From: Shouchella patagoniensis
Lineage (GTDB): Bacteria; Bacillota; Bacilli; Bacillales; Bacillaceae_D
DNA: 64,000 bases
NCBI RefSeq assembly: GCF_002019705.1
Contig: NZ_KV917377.1
Span: forward strand, 1,734,565-1,798,564
Direction of reading: 5' to 3'
The position numbers were made by a program, and so were the translations under genes. Of this stretch, positions 48,847 to 56,236 are shown one piece after another (within the stretch, counting starts at the first letter, position 1; each line of letters begins with the position of its first letter). Below the pieces are notes generated by a model. The model saw only the letters and a program-made list of their open reading frames with translations. It was not told the origin of the DNA and made no database searches.

Positions 48847-49875
48847 CTACTCTACTGTAACAAATGTTTTTGATTCTGCAGATTTCAACGCTGCTAATAC
48901 TACACGAAGAGATTTTTTACCTTCTTCTCCAGATATAGATGGTTCTCTATCCTCAATAATGGACGAAACGAACTCATCAATTACACCACTCGCAACTTGA
49001 CCACCGGCTTCATTTGTTGCAATTGCACCAACAGAATAGCGCTCAATTGAACCATCAATTAATTTCACAATGACTTGTACATGTGGGTCATCATGAATTT
49101 CAAGCACACCATTCTCTCCATAAATCGTAGTCGTATTGTCTTCACCTTTATAGTAAGTCCAACTTGCTGCCATTGTACCTAAGGCTCCATTTTTCATTCG
49201 TAATAACGTAGTCGCATTATCATCAACATCAGAATCCTTATGCAACGTCTCAACAAATGCAGCGACTTCTACTACTTCTTCATCAAAGAGCCAACGGATT
49301 AAATCAATCTTATGGACGCCTAGGTCCCCCATTGCTCCCACAAATGCTTTGTCTTTTTTTAAGAACCAAGTATCTTGCCCTTGGATACTCCAAGAGTCTG
49401 CACCACCATGACCGAAAGTTGTTTTAAAAGTGAGCGGCTTTCCAATCTTCCCTGAAGCAAGAATTTCCTTTGCTTTCACATGAGGTGGCATTAGACGTTG
49501 GTTATGACCAATCATTAACTTGACTTGATTTGCCTTCGAGGCTTCAATCATTTTTTCAGCATCCTCGATAGAAGTAGCCATAGGTTTTTCACATAATACA
49601 TGGCAACCTGCATTCGCCGCATCAATCGACACTTGAGCGTGGTCTACATTTTGTGTACAAACACTTACTGCATCAACCTCTACATTCATAAGCAACTCAT
49701 TATGAGATGAAAATACGTTTGATACACCATATTGATTAGCCATGTTTTGTGCTACCTCTTTGTTTAAATCACAAAAAGCAACTAACTCAACGTTTGGATT
49801 TGCCGCATATTCAGGTACATGACGATGAATCGCTATTGATCCGCAACCGATAATAGCAACTTTAATTTTTGACAT
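48847..49875 (-). CDS. Gfo/Idh/MocA-family oxidoreductase
   Basis: A 342-residue NAD(P)-dependent sugar dehydrogenase. The Rossmann loop IIGCGSIAIHRH is near the N-terminus, CEKPMATS near residue 95 has the catalytic Lys, and DLGVHKIDLIRWL holds the catalytic DxGxHxxDL. It lies between two isomerase-like genes of one operon. The substrate could be myo-inositol or a keto-sugar; not fixed. Confidence 0.92.
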   Translation of the reverse strand: MSKIKVAIIGCGSIAIHRHVPEYAANPNVELVAFCDLNKEVAQNMANQYGVSNVFSSHNELLMNVEVDAVSVCTQNVDHAQVSIDAANAGCHVLCEKPMATSIEDAEKMIEASKANQVKLMIGHNQRLMPPHVKAKEILASGKIGKPLTFKTTFGHGGADSWSIQGQDTWFLKKDKAFVGAMGDLGVHKIDLIRWLFDEEVVEVAAFVETLHKDSDVDDNATTLLRMKNGALGTMAASWTYYKGEDNTTTIYGENGVLEIHDDPHVQVIVKLIDGSIERYSVGAIATNEAGGQVASGVIDEFVSSIIEDREPSISGEEGKKSLRVVLAALKSAESKTFVTVE

Positions 49876-49887
49876 TTCTTGTCCTCC

Positions 49888-50856
49888 TCAGACCCACCAC
49901 ATATCTGGAGCTGGTTCTTTTATTAATACTTGTTGTAATGTATTTATCGCTTTTTGAAAACCTTCATCAATTGACATCAAACCATCTTCATGTTCGATAC
50001 TTATGGCTCCATCATAGCCAACTAATCGCAGTGCACTAATGATATCTGCCCATGTTTTCACGTCATGCCCATACCCTACAGAGCGGAAGTACCATGCTCG
50101 GTCTTGCATGTTTGCATAAGACTGCATATCTAGTAACCCATGCATGTTCACATTTTCTTGATCAATATACGTATCCTTGGCATGGAAAAAATGAATTGCA
50201 TTTTCTTTACCAAGAATCTTAATTGCTGCTACAGGATCAATCCCTTGCCACCATAAGTGACTTGGATCAAGATTAGCTCCAATCGCTTCACCGCAAGCAG
50301 TACGTAATTTTAACAAGGTTGCAGGTGAGTGAACTAAAAATCCTCCATGTAATTCAAGGGCAATCTTCACATCATGCTTTTCGGCAAATTGAGCCAATTC
50401 CTTCCAATAAGGAATTAACTTCTCTTCCCATTGCCATTTTAACATTTCACCATATTCATTAGGCCATGCTGCTACAGGCCAACTCGGCTGCTTCGCTCCT
50501 TCATACGCCCCTGGCGTTCCTGAAAAAGTGGTTACTGTCGAAACTCCTAACTTCTGCGCAAGTCGAATCGTATTTAGCAACGTATTATGACATGCTTCTG
50601 CAAAGTCCTTATCGGGAGTCAATGCATTACCATGACAGCTTAAACTAGAGATGGTCAATTCACGATCATCAACAGCTTTTTTAAACGCTTTCATTTTTGA
50701 TTCATCTGCAAGTAATTCTGCTGGATCACAATGAGCTGTTCCAGGATAACCGCCTGTTCCAATTTCAACCGTTTCTATCCCTAAACTTTTCACATGGTCA
50801 AGCATCTCTTCAAAAGGCATTTCGGAGAACAATACGGTAAATACACCTAATTTCAA
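49888..50856 (-). CDS. Sugar phosphate isomerase/epimerase (TIM barrel), 322 aa
   Basis: First gene of the operon. TTG 50856 (LKLGVFTVLF) follows GGAGGGG by five bases. The barrel has ALELHGGF, NLDPSHLWWQG, HFFHAKDTYI and ISIEHED, the last three with metal-binding residues. Unlike the 246-residue partner it has the long QSYANMQDRAWYFR insertion. A cre site is found in the promoter region. No transport genes are linked. Confidence 0.9.
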   Translation of the reverse strand: MKLGVFTVLFSEMPFEEMLDHVKSLGIETVEIGTGGYPGTAHCDPAELLADESKMKAFKKAVDDRELTISSLSCHGNALTPDKDFAEACHNTLLNTIRLAQKLGVSTVTTFSGTPGAYEGAKQPSWPVAAWPNEYGEMLKWQWEEKLIPYWKELAQFAEKHDVKIALELHGGFLVHSPATLLKLRTACGEAIGANLDPSHLWWQGIDPVAAIKILGKENAIHFFHAKDTYIDQENVNMHGLLDMQSYANMQDRAWYFRSVGYGHDVKTWADIISALRLVGYDGAISIEHEDGLMSIDEGFQKAINTLQQVLIKEPAPDMWWV

Positions 50857-50891
50857 ATTAACCCCTCCTATGAAATCGATCTCATATATAA

Positions 50892-50905
50892 AGATAACGC
50901 TTTCT
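50892..50905. promoter_or_regulatory. CcpA cre site
   Basis: The minus strand reads AGAAAGCGTTATCT, fitting the cre consensus WGNAANCGNNNNCW. It lies about 35 bases upstream of the operon's first start codon, so glucose should repress the operon. Confidence 0.75.
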
Positions 50906-50965
50906 CACTTATTGTACTTCTTTTGCTCTCTCATTTTAACCCCCTTTTTAAAATTATTCCTAAAA

Positions 50966-50996
50966 AAAAAGCAGATAGTATCTGCTTTCTTTTAAA
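50966..50996 (-). terminator. Terminator of the SDR gene
   Basis: AAGCAGATA and TATCTGCTT pair around CT with a T run on the minus strand, directly behind the stop codon. Confidence 0.8.
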
Positions 50997-51830
50997 TCAC
51001 AATAAGGTTTGTTTTTCACTCCAATTCCACAATCTTAAGGCATCACCATTACTTTTCGCCTGTACGCTTGTTTTTTCGGTTTTACGATTAACAAAGTAAT
51101 GCCCTTGTTTATCCGATACTTTATTTGATAATGCTAGGTAAATAGCAGTATCTGCACCTTCCCTTGGAGTTTGGAAAATTGGCCGAAAAACGTTATGAAC
51201 CGCTTTGCCTAAACCAGTTTTTCGATCAACTCCTAATTCGGTTGAAACAGCACCTGGATGAAGCGTAAAGACAGATATATTTGTATCTTTCAATCGGGTG
51301 GTTAGCTCTTTTGCAAATAAGAGGTTACAGAGTTTTGATTGTCCATAACCTTTCATTACATTATAACCTTCGTGAAGATGAGGATCTTCTTTGTAAAATC
51401 TCCCCCATTTGTGAGCACCCGAAGAAACAATAATAATACGTCCATCCTTGGATTGACTTATTGCTGGTAACAATAAATTTGTTAACAAAAAATGACCTAG
51501 ATGGTTTACACCAATTTGCATTTCAAAGCCGTCTTGTGTTTCTTCCCTTTTGGGGCTAACAACACCTGCATTATTAATAAGAACATCAATGCGTTCATAT
51601 CGAGTATTAATCTCATCTGCGGCCTTGCGAATATCAGCTAATGATGCTAGATTACACAAAACTAGTTCCGCACTACCATTCTTTTTACGAATATTTATTT
51701 GATCGAGTGCTTTCTGTCCTCGCTCCTCGTTTCTGCTTAGCATAACCACATGCATTCCACTATTTGCTAAAATTAATGATGTAGCAAACCCCATTCCTGC
51801 ATTTGCTCCAGTGATAACCGCTATTTTCAT
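50997..51830 (-). CDS. Short-chain dehydrogenase/reductase (SDR)
   Basis: A 277-residue classical SDR. TGANAGMG binds NAD(P), NNAG, and the catalytic S-Y-K is seen as VSSGAHKWG and GYGQSKL. ATG 51830 (MKIAVITGA) follows AAAGGAGG by seven bases; the longer frame from 51854 runs through this site. The sequence resembles retinol-dehydrogenase-like SDRs, but substrate is unknown. Confidence 0.9.
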   Translation of the reverse strand: MKIAVITGANAGMGFATSLILANSGMHVVMLSRNEERGQKALDQINIRKKNGSAELVLCNLASLADIRKAADEINTRYERIDVLINNAGVVSPKREETQDGFEMQIGVNHLGHFLLTNLLLPAISQSKDGRIIIVSSGAHKWGRFYKEDPHLHEGYNVMKGYGQSKLCNLLFAKELTTRLKDTNISVFTLHPGAVSTELGVDRKTGLGKAVHNVFRPIFQTPREGADTAIYLALSNKVSDKQGHYFVNRKTEKTSVQAKSNGDALRLWNWSEKQTLL

Positions 51831-51897
51831 ACAGAAGCCTCCTTTTGGTCTCATTATAACGAATCTTTAATTATTTATCGTATTTAATGCTTTAATG

Positions 51898-51923
51898 GTT
51901 TTACTTCTTCTCATTTAGGCTAT
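51898..51923 (+). promoter_or_regulatory. Possible SigB promoter of the PRC-barrel gene
   Basis: GTTTTA (51898-51903) and GGCTAT (51918-51923) are 14 bases apart, 5 of 6 in each box compared with GTTTAA and GGGTAT. The start codon is about 33 bases downstream. Confidence 0.5.
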
Positions 51924-51955
51924 AGAAAAGTACTACATTCATTGGAGGAATTAAG

Positions 51956-52777
51956 ATGCTTATTCATGCGAAGAGGTTAGAAAACTTCACTATGCGTGCA
52001 ACAGATGGTGAGCTTGGCTTACTTGAAGACTTTTATGTTGATAGACACACATTGAAGCTACGTTATTTTGTAGGGAATACACGAACCTGGTTTTTCGGTG
52101 GAAAAGTTCTTCTTAGTCCAAATGCATTTACGGATGTTGATGTAGAAGATCTTTCAATAGCAATTAATGCAACAAAAAAGCAGATTAAAGATAGTCCGAA
52201 GCCAGAAGATCAGGCTCCAATTCATCGAGATTATGAAAAAAAATTAAATGATCATTATGGTTGGCCAACTTATTGGAATGTACCCGCGGTTCCCGTATCA
52301 ACAACATACGGAACGAACCAGACTACTGGAGCTCCTTTAATCCCACCATTCATTCCAAGAGGTCAGTCTAACCTTGATGATACTGTTGAAGGAAACAAAA
52401 CTGGTGCAGATGAGCGGCAATTAGACGAACAAAACCAAGTACAATTATTTAGTTTAAATGAATTAATTGGAAGCAAAGTTCATGCAAAAGGTGGTGAAGT
52501 TGGTAAAATTATTGACTTCATTATTCATAAATCTGATGATTGGCATATTCGTTATATCGTTATTGATACCGGTGGATTTTTGAAGCGTGAACCAGTAGTC
52601 GTTACAATGGATTCACTTAAGGAAGTCACTTGGTTTGATAATAGCGTAATTCTAGATGTATCATCTGAAAAAATAGAATCAGCTCCAGAACATGCTATCG
52701 ACGATCCCTTAACTTCGGATTATGAAAAGCTGATTTATCAACATTACGAACAAACTCCTTACTGGGAAAGAACATAA
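51956..52777 (+). CDS. PRC-barrel domain protein, two domains
   Basis: A 273-residue soluble protein. Two PRC-barrel repeats, about residues 5-75 (MRATDGELGLLEDFYVDRHTLKLRYFVG) and 155-235 (LIGSKVHAKGGEVGKIIDFIIHKSDDWHIRYIVID), are joined by a linker. PRC-barrel proteins bind ribosomal RNA maturation factors, photosynthetic reaction centres or act in stress; this two-domain type is a common general stress protein in Bacillaceae. GGAGG lies about eight bases before ATG 51956. Confidence 0.85.
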   Translation: MLIHAKRLENFTMRATDGELGLLEDFYVDRHTLKLRYFVGNTRTWFFGGKVLLSPNAFTDVDVEDLSIAINATKKQIKDSPKPEDQAPIHRDYEKKLNDHYGWPTYWNVPAVPVSTTYGTNQTTGAPLIPPFIPRGQSNLDDTVEGNKTGADERQLDEQNQVQLFSLNELIGSKVHAKGGEVGKIIDFIIHKSDDWHIRYIVIDTGGFLKREPVVVTMDSLKEVTWFDNSVILDVSSEKIESAPEHAIDDPLTSDYEKLIYQHYEQTPYWERT

Positions 52778-52812
52778 AAGAAGAGGGCGGCATTAGCCGT
52801 CCTCTTCTTTTT
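52776..52812. terminator. Bidirectional terminator after the Mrp operon
   Basis: AAAGAAGAGG and CCTCTTCTTT pair, extended by CGGC-GCCG. The mrpG stop codon lies in the stem. Confidence 0.85.
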
Positions 52813-53200
52813 TTAACGCTCCGCCATCTGACTCGGGATCGTTATAACTCTCTTCATTTAATACTTTTTTTAATTCATCTTCAACACTCGTTTCAGTTAA
52901 AGGTACTTTTGAACGATAAGCTGCTCTCGTAATTAAATGTCCAGCAACAGGCGCTGTCAAAAATACAAAGACGATTCCAAGAATAAGTCGAATACTAATG
53001 TAATGATCAGTCAGCCAGAAATAGATGAATGTACCCGTTAACGTTAATAATACAGCGAGCGTCGCACTTTTTGTTCCAGCATGTGATCTGGTATACACAT
53101 CGGGGAGCCTAAGGACGCCTATTGCACTTATGACTGCCATGATTGCTCCTACAAGAATCAAAATTGCCCCTATCGTTTCACCTGTCGCGCTTGCGCTCAA
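52793..53200 (-). CDS. mrpG: Na+/H+ antiporter subunit MrpG
   Basis: A 135-residue subunit (three membrane helices) of the multi-subunit Mrp antiporter. VGAIMAVISAIGVLRLPDVYTRSHAGTKSATL is the family signature. TTG 53200 (LSASATGETIG) follows AGAGGGG by eight bases; a frame from 53254 would overlap mrpF by 77 bases, so I reject it. The cytosolic tail is acidic. Last gene of the operon. Confidence 0.93.
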   Translation of the reverse strand: MSASATGETIGAILILVGAIMAVISAIGVLRLPDVYTRSHAGTKSATLAVLLTLTGTFIYFWLTDHYISIRLILGIVFVFLTAPVAGHLITRAAYRSKVPLTETSVEDELKKVLNEESYNDPESDGGALKKEEDG

Positions 53201-53462
53201 TAATGACACCCCTCTCGATAAACTTGGAGAAAGCGATTGTACTAATAAACGCAAGAATACCTACAATTAGAATTACTTCAAGAAATGCCCTTGTATTGAG
53301 TACAATTGAAACAACTGCTGCAACTGAAATTAAGTTAACCCCAATTACGTCTAAGGCAACAACCCGGTCTGGCATAGTCGGTCCTTTTATAATTCGATAT
53401 AATACAATACCAATCGCTGTAGCGAAAAGAATTAGAGCTATAATCAATATCGTTTGAAACAT
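53178..53462 (-). CDS. mrpF: Na+/H+ antiporter subunit MrpF
   Basis: A 94-residue subunit with three membrane helices and the GPTMPDRVVALDVIGVN motif. Its ATG overlaps the mrpE stop as TAATG. Confidence 0.95.
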   Translation of the reverse strand: MFQTILIIALILFATAIGIVLYRIIKGPTMPDRVVALDVIGVNLISVAAVVSIVLNTRAFLEVILIVGILAFISTIAFSKFIERGVIIERKRDR

Positions 53463-53944
53463 TACCGGGTCACCTCCATAATTGCATTCTCAAATTTCGT
53501 CATCGCTCGAAGAACCGCGTTTTTTGACTTCGGGATATCCATTGCGTGTATATAAAAGACATCATTAGAAGGAGAGACTTCAATTACAACAGATCCCGGC
53601 GTTAGCATAAGGAGCAAAGATAATGCAGTGATCTCCCAATCTCCTTTAAGTTTAGTCTTATAGGTGAAGATTCCTGGTGTGATTTTAATTCTTGGACTTA
53701 GAATTTGTGTGATAATCAATACACTTGACGTAAGTAATTCTCTAATGAATATAAGTAATAACTTAAAGGCTGCGTAAACACGCCGCAAGTAAAATTCCTT
53801 AAAGAAAAATCGACGCATCACATAAATAATCCCTAAGCCAATTAAAAACCCACCAAAAAGTGTTGAGAACTGAAAACTGTCTTCATCCTGAAGGAGTACC
53901 CAAAGAAATGCAATTAATATATTGAGTAAGAGCTGTCCTAACAT
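53462..53944 (-). CDS. mrpE: Na+/H+ antiporter subunit MrpE
   Basis: A 160-residue subunit with an N-terminal membrane helix pair and a cytosolic domain containing LLMLTPGSVVIEV and HAMDIPKSK. It lies 35 bases behind mrpD. Confidence 0.95.
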   Translation of the reverse strand: MLGQLLLNILIAFLWVLLQDEDSFQFSTLFGGFLIGLGIIYVMRRFFFKEFYLRRVYAAFKLLLIFIRELLTSSVLIITQILSPRIKITPGIFTYKTKLKGDWEITALSLLLMLTPGSVVIEVSPSNDVFYIHAMDIPKSKNAVLRAMTKFENAIMEVTR

Positions 53945-53979
53945 AACCAGCTACCTCCTCTTCTAATCAATATTGTCAT

Positions 53980-55476
53980 TTAGACGCCTCCTTGATTAAG
54001 AACAGCATCAATATATATTTCCGGATTCATTAATGTAGCAGCTGCATCCGCAACAACACTTGCAATACCCTCTACACCTAAACCTAGTGTTAATGTTGCA
54101 ATTGCTAATAAAGCACAAGGAATAATCATTCCTTTTTTCATTGGAATCATGCTATCTTTGCTAATAATTGTTTCACCCCAAAATACGTTTCTAAAGATAC
54201 GGAGTAGTGAATATAGCACAAAGATACTTGAAATAAGGGTAACAGCGAGCAAAACAAAGGCACTACTCTCTATTGCACCTTGAGCTACATATACCTTGCC
54301 AATAAAACCGCTTAATGGTGGAATACCAGCCAAGGATACCATTGTTATGAAGAATAGCCAGCCCAGCAGGGGATAATTTCGAATCATGCCACTCATTTGT
54401 TCAAGCCGCGCTGTTCCAGAAAGATAAATCGTCGCGCCTACTAATAAGAAAAGCAAAGCCTTGACAATCATATCATGGACTAAATAATAAATAGCGCCTT
54501 CAATCGCAGTAGGATTAAAGATTGCCAATCCACTTAGAATAAAACCAACAGCAATCACGACATTATAGGCAATGATTTTACGTAGATCATTGTAGGCGAC
54601 CGCCCCAATACTTCCTCCAACCATCGTCAGTATCGCCATAATGCCTAACAAGGTGTGCGTAATACCTGGCTCATGATAAAACAAGAGCGTGAATACACGA
54701 AACAACGAATAAATACCGACTTTCGTGAGTAAAGCACCAAACAGAGCAGAGATTGACATTGGCGGCGCTCCATAAGAACCTGGAAGCCAAAAATAAAGCA
54801 ATAACCCAGCTTTTAAGCTAAACACAAGCAAAAAGATAATAGCAATTGTTGTTAGAATTGGCGGTTGACCAACTTCCGCTATTCGAACAGATAAATGAGC
54901 AAGGTTCAATGTTCCTAATACTCCGTATAGATATGCAATACCTATTAAGAAGACAAAAGAAGAAAAAACATTTACCAAAACATACTTAATTGATTCACGT
55001 AATTGTGCTTTCTCTCCACCAAGCACAATAAGGGCATATGATGCTAAAAGCATGACTTCGAAACCAACATAAAGGTTAAATAAATCACCAGTCAGAAAAG
55101 AACAAGCGACACCTGCGAGAAGCAGATGAATTAATGGATAAACAAACATATTCTCCCGCTCTTTTCCAATTGTTGAAAAGACATAAAGCAACGTAATTGT
55201 CGTTATTAAATAAGCAGTTGTAACAAGCAAAAGTGAAAAACTATCTCCGACAAAAGATATACCAAACGGGGCTGCCCAGCCTCCAAAATCAAGTGTAACA
55301 ATACCTTCCTGCTGAACCATCACTAACAAATACACACTAATACCAAACGTGACTAGCATCGTTATAAAGCTGATAACACGTTGGACTTTAACGAATGGCC
55401 GTAAGAAAATGAGAATGATTCCCACAAGCAAAGGCAGGACCATTGGTAATACAAGTAAATTATTCATTATCATCAT
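53980..55476 (-). CDS. mrpD: Na+/H+ antiporter subunit MrpD
   Basis: A 498-residue subunit homologous to complex I NuoM/N. About 14 membrane helices. Lys and Glu residues in YVGFEVMLLASYALIVLGG and LVHDMIVKALLFLLVGA are the conserved proton-path positions. The start overlaps mrpC by about 17 bases; ATG 55473 or 55467 are alternatives. Confidence 0.96.
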   Translation of the reverse strand: MMIMNNLLVLPMVLPLLVGIILIFLRPFVKVQRVISFITMLVTFGISVYLLVMVQQEGIVTLDFGGWAAPFGISFVGDSFSLLLVTTAYLITTITLLYVFSTIGKERENMFVYPLIHLLLAGVACSFLTGDLFNLYVGFEVMLLASYALIVLGGEKAQLRESIKYVLVNVFSSFVFLIGIAYLYGVLGTLNLAHLSVRIAEVGQPPILTTIAIIFLLVFSLKAGLLLYFWLPGSYGAPPMSISALFGALLTKVGIYSLFRVFTLLFYHEPGITHTLLGIMAILTMVGGSIGAVAYNDLRKIIAYNVVIAVGFILSGLAIFNPTAIEGAIYYLVHDMIVKALLFLLVGATIYLSGTARLEQMSGMIRNYPLLGWLFFITMVSLAGIPPLSGFIGKVYVAQGAIESSAFVLLAVTLISSIFVLYSLLRIFRNVFWGETIISKDSMIPMKKGMIIPCALLAIATLTLGLGVEGIASVVADAAATLMNPEIYIDAVLNQGGV

Positions 55477-55804
55477 GTCCCCTTAACTTCGTCAGATCAT
55501 CCGTTTTTAATTCTTTATACGTGCGATAAGCGAGCACTAGGAAGAAGGCTGTTACACCAAAACTAATCACGATGGCAGTTAAGATTAGTGCTTGGGGTAG
55601 TGCATCTGTATAAGATGCCGCTTCTTCTCCAAGCAAAGGGGCACTAGAATCTCTCGAAAAGCCGCCCATGATCATAATAAGCAAATGCACCGCATGTGAC
55701 ATAATTGCTGTTCCCAAAATAACACGAAGCAAGCTTTTGGAAAGAATTAAGTACGTCGCTACAGTCACAAGTATACCGACTAGAACAGACATCATTGTTT
55801 CCAT
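55460..55804 (-). CDS. mrpC: Na+/H+ antiporter subunit MrpC
   Basis: A 114-residue NuoK-like subunit with three membrane helices and SHAVHLLIMIMGG and DALPQALILTAIVISFGVTA motifs. It follows mrpB by three bases. Confidence 0.95.
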   Translation of the reverse strand: METMMSVLVGILVTVATYLILSKSLLRVILGTAIMSHAVHLLIMIMGGFSRDSSAPLLGEEAASYTDALPQALILTAIVISFGVTAFFLVLAYRTYKELKTDDLTKLRGHDDNE

Positions 55805-55807
55805 AAG

Positions 55808-56236
55808 CTAAACATCCTCACTTATACTTAAAATTATTGTCACAACGGTCCCTATTACCGCAAATGCAACACCCGCTTCAAATAATACAACCGATGCAAG
55901 TGGAATTTCACCTAGAATAGGTAACGTAGCATGGACCTCAGTTTGACTTAAGAAAGGAACACCAAATGCAGTAGCAGCTAAACCAGTTCCAACGGATAAG
56001 AACGCTCCTGTTGCCGCAAGCATTTTAAAATCAATTGGCATTCCTCTTTTAACAGTATCACTATCAAATGACAACAACAGTAATACAAATGCAGAAGCTA
56101 ACACTAGACCACCAACAAACCCACCTCCTGGCTCGTAGTGACCAGCTAGAAACAAATGGACGCCGTAAGTCAATATGATAAATACAGCTACTTTTGATAC
56201 GGTCTGTAAAATGACATCATTCGCCTTCAACGTCAC
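55808..56236 (-). CDS. mrpB: Na+/H+ antiporter subunit MrpB
   Basis: A 142-residue subunit with four membrane helices, GHYEPGGGFVGGLVLASAFVLLLLSFD being the family signature. It overlaps mrpA by 20 bases. Confidence 0.95.
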   Translation of the reverse strand: MTLKANDVILQTVSKVAVFIILTYGVHLFLAGHYEPGGGFVGGLVLASAFVLLLLSFDSDTVKRGMPIDFKMLAATGAFLSVGTGLAATAFGVPFLSQTEVHATLPILGEIPLASVVLFEAGVAFAVIGTVVTIILSISEDV

